Notes: generated by a model from the letters alone, not told the origin. Numbered from the stretch's first letter, positions 41,931 to 51,179 are shown. The stretch is DNA of 64,000 nucleotides from CALIBK01 sp037444165 (GCA_037444165.1 JBBIMX010000004.1:1-64000), one strand, 5' to 3'. Numbers and translations: made by a program.

Positions 41931-43367
41931 ATGAAGGTTTTATTGATCGATCCTCCCCATCGAATCTTCCCTGGGTTAAGAATGTGGGCTCCTTCCTTTG
42001 GTCTTCTCCAACTCTCCGCCTATCTGGAAGCCGAGGGAGTGAGCGTTCAAATCATAGATGGAACCACTCTTCGAGAACCCTGGAAAGAGCTTCAAGAACA
42101 GATCGTCTCCTCAAAAGCCGATGTGATTGGAATCACCTGTACAGCTACCTGTCTATCTCCCGAAGCGATTCAGACGATTTATCTTTCACGAAGACTTTCT
42201 CCTCGATCCATCCTCGTGGGAGGAGGAAGTCACTTCACCCTGATGGCCAAAACCATTCTCGAGGAGGTTCCCGATCTGGACTACATTGTTCTGGGGGAAG
42301 GAGAGATCGCCTTTCTTCAACTTCTCAAAAGCCTTTCCAATGGAAAAAATGGAAGAGAGGTGAGGGGAATCGCCTATCGGGAAGATGGAAGGGTGATTCT
42401 CAATGAAAGACAGCCATTGATTACTCCTCTGGATGGTCTTCCTCTTCCAGCCTATCATCTCATCGATGTCGAGAGCGAAGCCTACTACTGGCATGGAATG
42501 GGTCGAAGGGCCTTTGGAGTGTCCACCAGTCGGGGATGTGGGGATCACTGTAGCTACTGTTCCGAGACAAAATTTTGGGAAGGGGTCTGGAGGGGAAGAA
42601 GCGGGAAGAAGGTCGTCGAGGAGATCTCCTTCCTTTATCGAAAATATGGAAAAAGTCTCTTTGTCTTTAATGAAAACGCCTTCAATTGGAGTCGGAAACG
42701 GCTGGAGGAGTTTCTCGAAGAGTTAGGAAAATCAGGGCTCCGGATTCATTTCTGGTTCCAATCTCGAGTGAAAGATATCCTGAGGGACGAAGATCTCCTT
42801 CCGGAAATGAAGCGCCTCGGCCTTTATGAGGTGATGTTAGGGATTGAGAGCATTCAACCCGACGTCCTACAGCGATATGAAAAAGACCAGTCTCGGGAGT
42901 TGGCTGAGAAGGCGATTGAGCTCCTTCGTCGAAATGGGATCATGGTCATGGCTAACGTCATGTTTGGGGATTGGAATGATTCGGAGGCCAATCTGAAAGA
43001 GATCTTTCGTTTTGTGAAAAAAAAGAGCGATTTCTTAGTCCTCACCATCACCACTCCTCTCCCTGGGACAAAATACTTCGAAGAGGCGGAGCGTCTGGGA
43101 AGGATAAGGGAAAAGGACTTTGGAAAATACGACTTTATGCATCCCGTCATGGATACAAAATTTCTCTCCGCTCCTGAGGTAGAGCGACTTCAAAAGGCTT
43201 ACCTTAAAAAGTATTATACCCAACCGAGGATTCTGCTCGGAGCCTTCTTTAACCCAAACCCTTTTAAGAGAATGGCCTACCGACTCATCTTAAGATACGT
43301 CTGGGAGAATGCCACAAAGAGACCCTGGAAGCAACCCAATTGGAAAGATGACAGGCAAGAGGGATAG
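41931..43367 (+). CDS. Cobalamin-binding radical SAM enzyme 2
   Basis: 478 aa. B12-binding domain at 1-140 (APSFGLLQLSAYLEAEG, GGGSHFTLMAK, LGEGEIAFL). Radical SAM cysteines are C203, C207 and C210 (CGDHCSYC). Downstream is FNENAFNWSRKRLEE and GIESIQPDVL. A basic C-terminal region (FKRMAYRLILRYVWE) may bind membrane or partner. It differs clearly from enzymes 1, 3 and 4, so the four are not recent duplicates and probably act on different positions of one product. Confidence 0.84.
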   Translation: MKVLLIDPPHRIFPGLRMWAPSFGLLQLSAYLEAEGVSVQIIDGTTLREPWKELQEQIVSSKADVIGITCTATCLSPEAIQTIYLSRRLSPRSILVGGGSHFTLMAKTILEEVPDLDYIVLGEGEIAFLQLLKSLSNGKNGREVRGIAYREDGRVILNERQPLITPLDGLPLPAYHLIDVESEAYYWHGMGRRAFGVSTSRGCGDHCSYCSETKFWEGVWRGRSGKKVVEEISFLYRKYGKSLFVFNENAFNWSRKRLEEFLEELGKSGLRIHFWFQSRVKDILRDEDLLPEMKRLGLYEVMLGIESIQPDVLQRYEKDQSRELAEKAIELLRRNGIMVMANVMFGDWNDSEANLKEIFRFVKKKSDFLVLTITTPLPGTKYFEEAERLGRIREKDFGKYDFMHPVMDTKFLSAPEVERLQKAYLKKYYTQPRILLGAFFNPNPFKRMAYRLILRYVWENATKRPWKQPNWKDDRQEG

Positions 43368-43370
43368 AGA

Positions 43371-44714
43371 TTGAAATCAAAATCCACTCCCCACTCTCCG
43401 AATTCGAAAAAGGTCCTTCTTATCTTTCCGAGGGAGAAGGGGATCAAATTTTCAAACGATACCTTCTATCCCTTTCCCATGATTGGCCTTCCTCTTCTGG
43501 CCGCCTATTTTCCCAACACCTACGAGGTCAAAATTCTAAACGAAGCCATCGAACCGATCGATTTCGATACGGAAGTGGATCTGGTCGGAATCACTGCCCT
43601 TACCTGTATAGCGCACCGGGCCTATGAAGTGGCGGATCGGTTCCGAAGAAGAGGGGTAAAGGTCATTTTAGGAGGGGTTCACCCAAGCATTCAACCTGAG
43701 GAGGCAAAGGAACACGCCGATTCTGTGGTGATTGGGGAAGCAGAAGGGGTCCTTGGAGAGATCCTCAAAGACTTTGAAGCCGGGGCCCTTAAACCTTTTT
43801 ATCAGAATCATTCCCTGTGTGACTTAAGAGGACTCCCCTTGCCGAGAAGGGATCTTCTGAGTAAACGGTACAGCCCCTTGTTTAAGGCGATCGAAACCAC
43901 CCGGGGCTGTCCCCATCGATGCGAATTCTGTTCGGTCCCCATTCTCAATGGGAGAAGGTATCGGATGCGACCCCTCGAGGAGGTCGATCGGGAACTCTCC
44001 CTGATCATCAAAAAGCCAAAGGAGTATCTCTTTGTTACCGATGACAACATCGTCGCCATCGAGGATTATGCCCTCGGCCTCTTTGACATCTTTAAACGGC
44101 ATCAGGTGAGATGGATGGGGTTTTCTACCCTTCAGATTGCAACCAATGAGACACTTCTGCGGAAAGCGAGCGAGAGTGGGTGTCTCTCTCTCTTTATCGG
44201 ATTCGAATCCCTCCTTCAAGAGAATCTCAATCACGTCTCAAAGTCCTTTGTTCACACCGAACTTCTTCCGGAGTGGATTAGGAGCATTCATGGCTATGGA
44301 ATTGGCATCCATGGTTCTTTCATCTTTGGCTTTGATGGGGATGATTCAACGATCTTTCGGAAAACCGTTGAGTTTGTTCAAAAGAATCGAATCGATCTTC
44401 CCTCTTTTTCTATCCTCACCCCTTTTCCGGGGACTCGACTCTATCAGCGGTTAGAAGAGGAAGGCCGGATCATTGACCGCAATTGGTCCCATTACGATAT
44501 GAGCCATGTCGTCTTTCAACCCAAGCAGATGACGGTCAGACAGCTTCAAGAGGGATATCTCTGGGCTCAACAGTATAGCTGTTCTCCTCGTTCGATCTTC
44601 CAACGCCTCCTCTGGAGGTGGAGAAATCACTTTTTCTTTTTTTTAATGTCAAATTTTGTCCTCCGGGGAGCCCAAATGGATGTGATTCGAAGAATAAGAA
44701 AAAGGCCCCAATAA
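43371..44714 (+). CDS. Cobalamin-binding radical SAM enzyme 3
   Basis: 447 aa from a TTG at 43371 with AGGGA seven bases upstream; no ATG gives the full B12 domain. B12-binding fold at 14-140 (FPMIGLPLLAAYFP, GGVHPSIQPEEA). The cluster site is C180/C184/C187 (CPHRCEFC), then VTDDNIVAIEDYAL and GFESLLQENL. DUF4070-like C-terminal region and a final hydrophobic-basic patch. Distant relatives include HpnJ-type hopanoid ring-forming enzymes and BchE. Reaction unknown. Confidence 0.84.
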   Translation: MKSKSTPHSPNSKKVLLIFPREKGIKFSNDTFYPFPMIGLPLLAAYFPNTYEVKILNEAIEPIDFDTEVDLVGITALTCIAHRAYEVADRFRRRGVKVILGGVHPSIQPEEAKEHADSVVIGEAEGVLGEILKDFEAGALKPFYQNHSLCDLRGLPLPRRDLLSKRYSPLFKAIETTRGCPHRCEFCSVPILNGRRYRMRPLEEVDRELSLIIKKPKEYLFVTDDNIVAIEDYALGLFDIFKRHQVRWMGFSTLQIATNETLLRKASESGCLSLFIGFESLLQENLNHVSKSFVHTELLPEWIRSIHGYGIGIHGSFIFGFDGDDSTIFRKTVEFVQKNRIDLPSFSILTPFPGTRLYQRLEEEGRIIDRNWSHYDMSHVVFQPKQMTVRQLQEGYLWAQQYSCSPRSIFQRLLWRWRNHFFFFLMSNFVLRGAQMDVIRRIRKRPQ

Positions 44715-44718
44715 AAGG

Positions 44719-46128
44719 ATGAAGATTCTACTGATCTCTATCAATCGGGAACGAATGCCGGCTCCTGTTTTTCCTCTGGGGCTGGCCTATATCGCCCGAG
44801 CTTTAAAAGAGAGGGGACATCGGATAGAAGTATCGGATCTCTGTTTTTCTCAAGATCCCTCTCACGAGGTTCAAGAGGTCCTCTTTCGATTTCAACCGGA
44901 TCTCATAGGACTCTCCCTGAGAAATCTTGACAATCTGACCTATCCCCACTCTCTCTCTTATCTTGATGAACTCAAAGAGGTGATCTCCATCTGTCGTCAA
45001 CTCCCCTCATCAAAATTAGTCCTCGGTGGCTCAGGGTTCTCCCTCGCACCTAAGGAACTCTTCAATGAACTGGATGTGGATTTTGGGATTATTGGAGAGG
45101 GGGAGGAGATCATGGTGAAACTGGTGGAATCTCTCGAAAGGAAGGAACCCCTCCCTTTCCTCCCCTCTCTTCTCATCAAAGGGGAACCGATCCCCTCTAA
45201 AATCGAAGGGGCCAGAGCCCCGTTGAGTTTTACCCCGGAACGCTCTTTCTTCAAGAGTGAGCGTTATCTCAGGGAAGGGGGAATGCTTAATCTTCAAACC
45301 AAACGGGGTTGCCCTTTCTCTTGTATCTACTGCACGTACCCTCTTCTGGAAGGCAAAGAGGTGAGACTCCGGCAGATAGAGGAAGTCATCGAAGAGATCC
45401 GACACCTCATCCAAGACGAGGGAGCGGATTATCTCTATTTCGTTGACGACCTCTTCAATTATCCCTCTTCCTATGCCGAGCAGTTATGTCGAAAGATGGT
45501 TCGGGAAGGACTGAAGGTTCGGTGGAGCGCCTTTATCCATCCTCGCTTTCTTTCCAAAGAACTCTTAAAATGGATGAAAGAGGCGGGATGTGTGGGGATT
45601 GAATTTGGAACCGACTCGGGTTCACCCAGAATGCTTAAACAGTATCGAAAAGCCTTTTCTCAAGAAGAGATCGTCCGCTCTTCCCGAATCTGTGAGGAAC
45701 TCGGGATGAATTACTGTCATTATCTTCTGCTGGGAGGACCTGGAGAGGATGAGGAAACCATCGAAGAATCCTTTCAATTGATGGATCGGCTCAATCCGAC
45801 TGCAGTCATTGCTATGTTAGGGATCCGTATCTATCCGGGAACAGAACTCCATCGACTCGCTCTTCTCGAAGGGAGGATCCAGAAAGGGACTAATCTCGCC
45901 TATCCCATTTTTTATCTCTCTCCGAAACTTGAAGGAAGATTAGAAGAGATCCTTCGTGAAAAGGCCATGGAGCGAAGACAGTGGATCGTTCCAGGTCTCG
46001 AGATCAATCTCTCCAATACCCTGATGGAACAGATTCGACAATTTCAGATTCGAGGTCCCCTGTGGGACCTTGTAGGCAGAATGAAACGGCCAAGAATAAG
46101 ACCCTTAAAAAATGACGGAAGTCATTAA
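44719..46128 (+). CDS. Cobalamin-binding radical SAM enzyme 4
   Basis: 469 aa. B12 domain at 1-140 (FPLGLAYIARALKERGH, LGGSGFSLAP, IGEGEEIMV). Radical SAM cysteines C198, C202, C205 (CPFSCIYC), then YLYFVDDLFNYPSS and GIEFGTDSGSPRML. The GGPGEDEETIEES segment is the usual substrate-side strand. It is the fourth such enzyme of the operon. No methyl-acceptor clue can be read from the sequence. Confidence 0.84.
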   Translation: MKILLISINRERMPAPVFPLGLAYIARALKERGHRIEVSDLCFSQDPSHEVQEVLFRFQPDLIGLSLRNLDNLTYPHSLSYLDELKEVISICRQLPSSKLVLGGSGFSLAPKELFNELDVDFGIIGEGEEIMVKLVESLERKEPLPFLPSLLIKGEPIPSKIEGARAPLSFTPERSFFKSERYLREGGMLNLQTKRGCPFSCIYCTYPLLEGKEVRLRQIEEVIEEIRHLIQDEGADYLYFVDDLFNYPSSYAEQLCRKMVREGLKVRWSAFIHPRFLSKELLKWMKEAGCVGIEFGTDSGSPRMLKQYRKAFSQEEIVRSSRICEELGMNYCHYLLLGGPGEDEETIEESFQLMDRLNPTAVIAMLGIRIYPGTELHRLALLEGRIQKGTNLAYPIFYLSPKLEGRLEEILREKAMERRQWIVPGLEINLSNTLMEQIRQFQIRGPLWDLVGRMKRPRIRPLKNDGSH

Positions 46129-46149
46129 ATCGATTGTGGGAGGTTGACC

Positions 46150-46890
46150 ATGTTACTTCAAGATAAGGTGGCAATTGTGACCGGGGGAACTCGAGGGATT
46201 GGAAGGGCCATCTCTCTCCTCTTCGCAGAGGAGGGGGCAAGGGTCGTGGCTAACTTTTCGAAAAACGTGGAGGCTGCAGAGTCCTTAATTGAAGAAGCTC
46301 GGAGCAAAAAATTGACATTAGGGCTCTTTAAGGCCGATGTGACCCAATTTGATCAAGTCAAGGAGATGGTGGAGGAGGTCTTCAGAGGATACGGAAGAAT
46401 CGATATTTTAGTGAATAATGTGGGACTCGTCCGAGACAATTTTCTGATGCTCATGAGTGATGAAGATTGGGACTCCCTCCTCAAGGCAAATCTTACAAGT
46501 CTTTTTTATTGCTGTAGGGCTGTCATTCGGAAGATGATTCCGGAGCGAAGAGGGAAAATTGTCAATCTCTCTTCCATCAGTGGTATCCTTGGAACTTCTG
46601 GTCAAACCAACTATGCAGCGACCAAAGGAGGAGTGATCGGTTTTACCAAATCCCTGGCTCGAGAATTAGGACCCTTCAATATTCAGGTCAATGCGGTGGC
46701 TCCAGGATTGATTGAATCTGAGGTGGTCTCAAAAATGCCAAAAGAAAGGGTAGAGGCCATTATTAAATCCTCAAGCCTGGGAAGGATGGGGAAACCTGAG
46801 GAAGTGGCCCAGGCGGTCCTCTTCTTGGCCTCAGATCGTTCAAGTTATATCACCGGCCAAACCCTCATCGTCGATGGGGGAATCTTATAG
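46150..46890 (+). CDS. FabG-like 3-oxoacyl-ACP reductase
   Basis: 246 aa from the ATG at 46150, with GGGAGGT about six bases upstream; a TTG at 46144 would add two residues only. SDR fold: VTGGTRGIGRAI NAD(P) loop near 10-21, NNVG at 89-92, catalytic S142, Y155 and K159 (YAATK). The sequence is close to genuine FabG, and it should reduce the beta-keto group on the cluster ACP to a hydroxyl. No FabZ/FabA dehydratase or enoyl reductase accompanies it here. This may be why the HgdB-like proteins or radical enzymes are in the operon. Confidence 0.9.
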   Translation: MLLQDKVAIVTGGTRGIGRAISLLFAEEGARVVANFSKNVEAAESLIEEARSKKLTLGLFKADVTQFDQVKEMVEEVFRGYGRIDILVNNVGLVRDNFLMLMSDEDWDSLLKANLTSLFYCCRAVIRKMIPERRGKIVNLSSISGILGTSGQTNYAATKGGVIGFTKSLARELGPFNIQVNAVAPGLIESEVVSKMPKERVEAIIKSSSLGRMGKPEEVAQAVLFLASDRSSYITGQTLIVDGGIL

Positions 46891-46895
46891 GGAAA

Positions 46896-48113
46896 ATGAA
46901 GAGAGTGGTGGTGACAGGATTGGGTGTTTTTTGTTCGATAGGGAAAAATGTGGAGGAGTTTTTCCGATCCTTAAGAGAGGGCCACTCAGGAATCGGCCCG
47001 ATCACCCTCTTTGATCCCTCGAAATATCCTTCGAAGATTGGAGCCGAAGTGAGGGATTATTTCCCGGAAAGATATTTTGAAAAGAAGGAACTTAAGAGGC
47101 TTTCGAGGACGGACCAGATGGCCCTTATTGCGGCTGAAGAAGCAGTCCGATCCTCTAAATTTGAAACCTATAAGCCCGAAGAAGTAGGGGTCTGCATGGG
47201 TGCGGGTGCTGGCGGAATGTTTGAAGCAGAAGGCTATCACCGGCAAGTGCTTCTCAAGGGAAAATCCCGCCCTTCTTTGATTCTTCCTTTTATCCCAAGC
47301 TATACTACAAACCGAATCACAGAACGATTTGGACTTTCAGGGCCCAAAATGACCATTACTACTGCCTGCAGTTCATCGGCCACGGCCATCGGTTATGGGG
47401 CTGATCTGATTCGAAGGGGAAAATGCAAAGCCGTCTTATGTGGAGGAAGTGAGGCGTTGTGTGAACTCACTTTTGGGGGATTTAACTCCCTTAAAGCCAT
47501 GGATCCCTCTCCCTGCAAACCTTTCGATCGAAGGAGGGCTGGAATGTCATTGGGAGAAGGAGCAGCCATCTTGATCTTAGAAGATGAGGAGGAAGCAATA
47601 AAAAGGGGAGCGAGGATTTATGCGGAATGTTTAGGCTATGGAATCGGGGGAGAGGCTTACCATATTACAGCACCAGAACCCAATGGATTCATTGAGGCTC
47701 AAATCATGAGGCAAGCCCTTAAAGAGGGAAGAGTATCTCCAGAGCAGGTCGATTATATCAACGCCCATGGAACAGCGACACCTCTGAATGATAAAGTGGA
47801 AAGCCTGGCTATTAAAAGAGTGTTTGGTGAAAGGGCTTACCAGATTCCTGTAAGTTCGATCAAGTCAATGGTGGGTCATTGTCTGGGAGCGGCAGGGGCG
47901 ATCGAGGCGGTCGCATCGATTCTTTCCATCTTTTATCAATTTATCCCACCCACCCTAAACTTCGAGCAGGGAGATGAGGACTGCGATCTTGATTATGTTC
48001 CCAAGATGGCCCGAGAGAAAGAGGTCCAAGTGGTGCTTTCCAACTCCTTCGCCTTCGGCGGAAACTGTACCTCCCTTGCCTTCGGCAAGATAGATGGATC
48101 CTTTATTAGTTAA
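46896..48113 (+). CDS. FabF-like beta-ketoacyl-ACP synthase
   Basis: 405 aa, a complete elongating ketosynthase. Catalytic C158 (TACSSS), H291 (NAHGTATPLND) and H328 (MVGHCLGAAG) are all present, plus the FGGNC loop near the end. It should extend an acyl chain on the ACP by decarboxylative condensation. As the last gene of the run it likely sits at the end of the transcript. No chain-length-factor partner is seen, so it is not a classical type II aromatic polyketide system. Confidence 0.92.
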   Translation: MKRVVVTGLGVFCSIGKNVEEFFRSLREGHSGIGPITLFDPSKYPSKIGAEVRDYFPERYFEKKELKRLSRTDQMALIAAEEAVRSSKFETYKPEEVGVCMGAGAGGMFEAEGYHRQVLLKGKSRPSLILPFIPSYTTNRITERFGLSGPKMTITTACSSSATAIGYGADLIRRGKCKAVLCGGSEALCELTFGGFNSLKAMDPSPCKPFDRRRAGMSLGEGAAILILEDEEEAIKRGARIYAECLGYGIGGEAYHITAPEPNGFIEAQIMRQALKEGRVSPEQVDYINAHGTATPLNDKVESLAIKRVFGERAYQIPVSSIKSMVGHCLGAAGAIEAVASILSIFYQFIPPTLNFEQGDEDCDLDYVPKMAREKEVQVVLSNSFAFGGNCTSLAFGKIDGSFIS

Positions 48114-48125
48114 AAAAATTCTTTT

Positions 48126-48154
48126 TTGACAATCAAGACCAATTTTTATATATA
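48126..48154 (+). promoter_or_regulatory. Promoter of the tctCBA operon
   Basis: TTGACA at 48126-48131, 17 bases, TATATA at 48149-48154. A perfect 16-bp palindrome (48143-48158) overlaps the -10 region and might be an operator, though AT-richness makes chance likely. TAGGAGGAGGT at 48173-48183 is a strong ribosome binding site for tctC. Confidence 0.65.
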
Positions 48155-48190
48155 AAAAAGAGAAATATATTATAGGAGGAGGTAAAAATC

Positions 48191-49156
48191 ATGAAAAAAT
48201 TTTTCTGGCTACTCTTTGTTGTGTTCACATTGATAGGAGCAATCTGGAGCAAGGCTGAGGCGACCTATCCCGAGAGGGCGATTGAAATCATTGTCCCATT
48301 TGGGGTGGGTGGAGGAAGTGATACAGCAGCGAGGGCTGTAGCGGAAGGACTGAAACCGTTGCTTCCCGTTCCTCTGGTGATTACCAATATGCCAGGGGGT
48401 GGAGCAACAAAGGGGATGCTCCATGTCGCCCAGCAACCCGCAGATGGTTATACCATTCTCGCGGTCACCACTTCCCACCTCATCGATGCCGTAAAGCCCA
48501 AAACCCGAGCCCATATCCTAAGAGATTTTGATCCCATTATGAGAATCCAGTGGGACACCACCACCGTTTTTGTTTCTGGAGAGTCCAAATTTAAAACCCT
48601 TTCTGATCTGATTGAATACGGGAAGAAACATCCAAGGATGCTCAAATTTGCAGGGACCTCTCCTGGAGGGTGGTCTGAGATCCAGACCGTGGCCTTCTTT
48701 AAAAAAGTAGGTATAGAAGTCACCTTCGTTCCATTTGAGTCAGGAGCAGAAATCAAGGCCGCTATCCTTGGAGGTCACATCCACGGAGCCATGGAGGAAC
48801 TTGCCGAAACCTTGCCTCTCGTTAAGGCAGGAAAGTTGAGGGCTTTGGCCGTATTGATGGAAAAGAGGCATCCAGCTCTTCCCGATGTACCATGTACTCC
48901 AGAATTAGGAATCGATTATACCCATGGATTGATGAGGGCCTGGGCTGTCCGAAAAGGGACTCCCCCGGATCGGATTAAATATCTTCACGATGTGATAAAA
49001 AAAGCGCTTGAAACCCCAGTGTATAAGAAGTTTGAACAGGATAACCATCTCTATGCCCGACCCGGTTACCTTGGGCCTGAAGAGACAAGAAAGTACTGGG
49101 AAGACCAGGTGAAATTTTTTACCGAAGTATTGAGGGATCTGGGTTATATAAAGTAA
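48191..49156 (+). CDS. tctC: Tripartite tricarboxylate transporter binding protein TctC
   Basis: 321 aa. N-terminal signal peptide of about 24 residues (basic start, hydrophobic core, cut near KAEA-T). Then the TctC/Bug fold: YPERAIEIIVPFGVGGGSDTAAR, NMPGGGATKGM, and the later VPFESGAEIKAAILGGH loop. Bug-type proteins bind citrate and other carboxylates in the periplasm. With TctB and TctA it makes a secondary transporter driven by ion gradient. The ligand is unclear; the following genes suggest a C6 tri- or dicarboxylate. Confidence 0.93.
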   Translation: MKKFFWLLFVVFTLIGAIWSKAEATYPERAIEIIVPFGVGGGSDTAARAVAEGLKPLLPVPLVITNMPGGGATKGMLHVAQQPADGYTILAVTTSHLIDAVKPKTRAHILRDFDPIMRIQWDTTTVFVSGESKFKTLSDLIEYGKKHPRMLKFAGTSPGGWSEIQTVAFFKKVGIEVTFVPFESGAEIKAAILGGHIHGAMEELAETLPLVKAGKLRALAVLMEKRHPALPDVPCTPELGIDYTHGLMRAWAVRKGTPPDRIKYLHDVIKKALETPVYKKFEQDNHLYARPGYLGPEETRKYWEDQVKFFTEVLRDLGYIK

Positions 49157-49177
49157 CCCATAGTCTCACGGAGAGAC

Positions 49178-49675
49178 ATGAAAAAAACTCATTTAATTGC
49201 AAATGGAGCCGTATTTGTTTTTTTTCTTTTCATGCTGATCCATGCTTTTGGTTTGCATGAGATTAGGCGTTTTGGTGAAGTAGGAAGTGGATTCTGGCCT
49301 TTACTCGTCCTCTCCTCTGCGACCATTCTGAGCTTCATTTTATGGATTAGAGAATGGAGATCAAAAGTGAGAGAGAAGGAAGAACAGCCAGAGGGAAATG
49401 AAGGAGATTCTGGTGGGAACAGAATCAAGGTTTTTGGGAGCATCCTTTGTCTCCTTTTCTATGTCATAGGAATGCCCTTTATTGGATTTATTCTTTCTAC
49501 CTTTATTTTTATTTTACTCTTTATTTTTGTTCTTGGAGAGAGGAGAAAGTGGATTTTAGCGCTTTCTCCTCCTTTGGTGACAGGATTGATCGTTTTGGTT
49601 TTTGGAAAATTGATTTCAATGCCTCTTCCCAAAGGAGTGGGTATTTTTGCTGACTTCAGTCGTCTTTTTTACTGA
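49178..49675 (+). CDS. tctB: TctB small membrane subunit
   Basis: 165 aa with four hydrophobic segments: about 5-25, 38-55, 85-120 (two tight segments) and 128-152. A charged loop lies near 60-80. This is the size and pattern of TctB, the small and least conserved membrane subunit, needed for uptake in characterised systems. It starts 21 bases after tctC and ends nine bases before tctA. Confidence 0.88.
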   Translation: MKKTHLIANGAVFVFFLFMLIHAFGLHEIRRFGEVGSGFWPLLVLSSATILSFILWIREWRSKVREKEEQPEGNEGDSGGNRIKVFGSILCLLFYVIGMPFIGFILSTFIFILLFIFVLGERRKWILALSPPLVTGLIVLVFGKLISMPLPKGVGIFADFSRLFY

Positions 49676-49684
49676 GCCATTTTC

Positions 49685-51175
49685 ATGATTGAACACTATC
49701 TCACTGCCTTTTCGACTATTTTTCTCCCACAAAACCTTTTGGCCATCTGTTTAGGTGGATTATGGGGCCTGATGGCAGGAGCCCTTCCAGGAATCAGCAC
49801 TTCAATGGGAGTCGTCCTTCTTCTCCCTTTCACTTATGCCATGTCTCCCATTACCGCTTTTACGATCCTGGTAAGTGCCTATTGTGGAGGAATCACTGGA
49901 GGATCGATCACCTCTATCCTCTTCGGAATTCCAGGGGAACCTTCTTCTGTTCCCACCGTCATTGAAGGCCATTCATTGGCTAAACAAGGGAGAGCCGCTT
50001 ATGCCCTCTGGGTATTTCTCTTATGCTCCATTGGAGGAGGCCTCTTTAGTGTGTTTGTGATGATGGGAGCCACTCCCCTGATTGCCAACTTTGCCCTTCG
50101 ATTTGGCCCTCCTGAATACTTCGCTCTCACCATTCTCGGTCTAAGCGTTGTTTCCGGACTTTCTGGAGGTTCCATTTTAAAAGGTGTGATTTCGGCTCTT
50201 TTTGGATTATTTTTAGCCATGGTTGGAACGGATGGAATTACAGGAGTGGAGAGATTTACCTTTGGAACAAGTATTCTTCTCGGGGGAGTAAGTTTTGTTA
50301 CAGCCATGGTTGGACTTCTTGCCGTTTCAGAGATATTGATCGAGGCCGAAGAACCCTTCAAGGAGTATAAAGAGGCATCCGGTTATAAAGGGATGAGAAA
50401 AGAATTCCCGAAACTTTCGGATTTCAGAAAGAACCTCACCAATCTCATCCGTTCTCCCATCATTGGAACCATTGTAGGCGCTTTGCCCGGGGCAGGGGCC
50501 ACCATTGCGGCCTTTCTTGCCTACGGGGAGGCTGCAAGAACCTCAAAAAATCCAGAGAAGTTTGGGAAAGGAGCAGTGGATGGTTTGATGGCCGCGGAAT
50601 GTGCCAACAATGCTTCCACAGGAGGATCCATGACGATTCTCCTCTCCTTAGGAATCCCTGGAAGCAATACCACAGCGATGTTGATTGCCGCTTTTATGAT
50701 CCACGGACTTCAACCTGGCCCTCTCCTTCTGAGTCAGAAGCCAGATATCATTTATGGGATCTTTGTGGCGATGCTCATGGCCAATCTCTTTCTCCTTGGA
50801 TTGACGATTATTGGAATTCGGGTCTTTCTTCAGTTGACCAGGCTTCCCTATTCTGTCTTTTCAGCAGCCATCCTCATTCTTTGTGTCATCGGGGCCTTCG
50901 GTTTGAACAATAATGTGGATGATCTTTATGTGATGTTTACCTTTGGTCTCATCGGTTATTTTATGAGAAAACAGGGCTTCCCCATTGCACCGGCTGTGCT
51001 GGGTCTTGTTCTTGGAGACCTTGCGGAACTCTCCTTAAGAAGATCCCTTCTCCTCTCCCTGGGTAACCCATTGATCCTTATTTCTCGCCCGATCAGTCTC
51101 CTCCTGCTTTGTGGGGCTGGATTCTCCATCATATATCCTCTCATTAAAAAACCAAAAGCATTGAAAGGGGTTTGA
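49685..51175 (+). CDS. tctA: TctA large membrane subunit
   Basis: 496 aa, about 12 membrane segments. TctA hallmarks: GALPGISTSMGVVLLLPFTY near residue 35, GITGGSITSILFGIPGEPSS and GTIVGALPGAGATIAAFLAYG near 260, and NNASTGGSMTILLSLGIPGS. The family is fairly uniform, so function as the main transport subunit is secure; the substrate is not. The stop is four bases before the MmgE/PrpD gene. Confidence 0.95.
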   Translation: MIEHYLTAFSTIFLPQNLLAICLGGLWGLMAGALPGISTSMGVVLLLPFTYAMSPITAFTILVSAYCGGITGGSITSILFGIPGEPSSVPTVIEGHSLAKQGRAAYALWVFLLCSIGGGLFSVFVMMGATPLIANFALRFGPPEYFALTILGLSVVSGLSGGSILKGVISALFGLFLAMVGTDGITGVERFTFGTSILLGGVSFVTAMVGLLAVSEILIEAEEPFKEYKEASGYKGMRKEFPKLSDFRKNLTNLIRSPIIGTIVGALPGAGATIAAFLAYGEAARTSKNPEKFGKGAVDGLMAAECANNASTGGSMTILLSLGIPGSNTTAMLIAAFMIHGLQPGPLLLSQKPDIIYGIFVAMLMANLFLLGLTIIGIRVFLQLTRLPYSVFSAAILILCVIGAFGLNNNVDDLYVMFTFGLIGYFMRKQGFPIAPAVLGLVLGDLAELSLRRSLLLSLGNPLILISRPISLLLLCGAGFSIIYPLIKKPKALKGV

Positions 51176-51179
51176 TCCG

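Noticed and set aside
46144..46149. TTG start for the FabG-like gene at 46144
   Set aside because: The GGGAGGT site lies too close to this TTG, and the ATG at 46150 is correctly spaced and gives the normal FabG N-terminus.
33568..48113. Identity as an aryl polyene or a ladderane gene cluster
   Set aside because: It has some of the same enzyme types, but lacks the paired ketosynthases, dehydratases, MMPL exporter and LolA-like protein of aryl polyene loci, and the phytoene-desaturase-like enzymes proposed for ladderanes. The resemblance is noted only as a comparison.
48143..48158. Perfect palindrome TTTTTATATATAAAAA as a confirmed operator
   Set aside because: The region is almost entirely A and T, so a 16-base palindrome can easily arise by chance. 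It is mentioned under the promoter but not claimed as a site.
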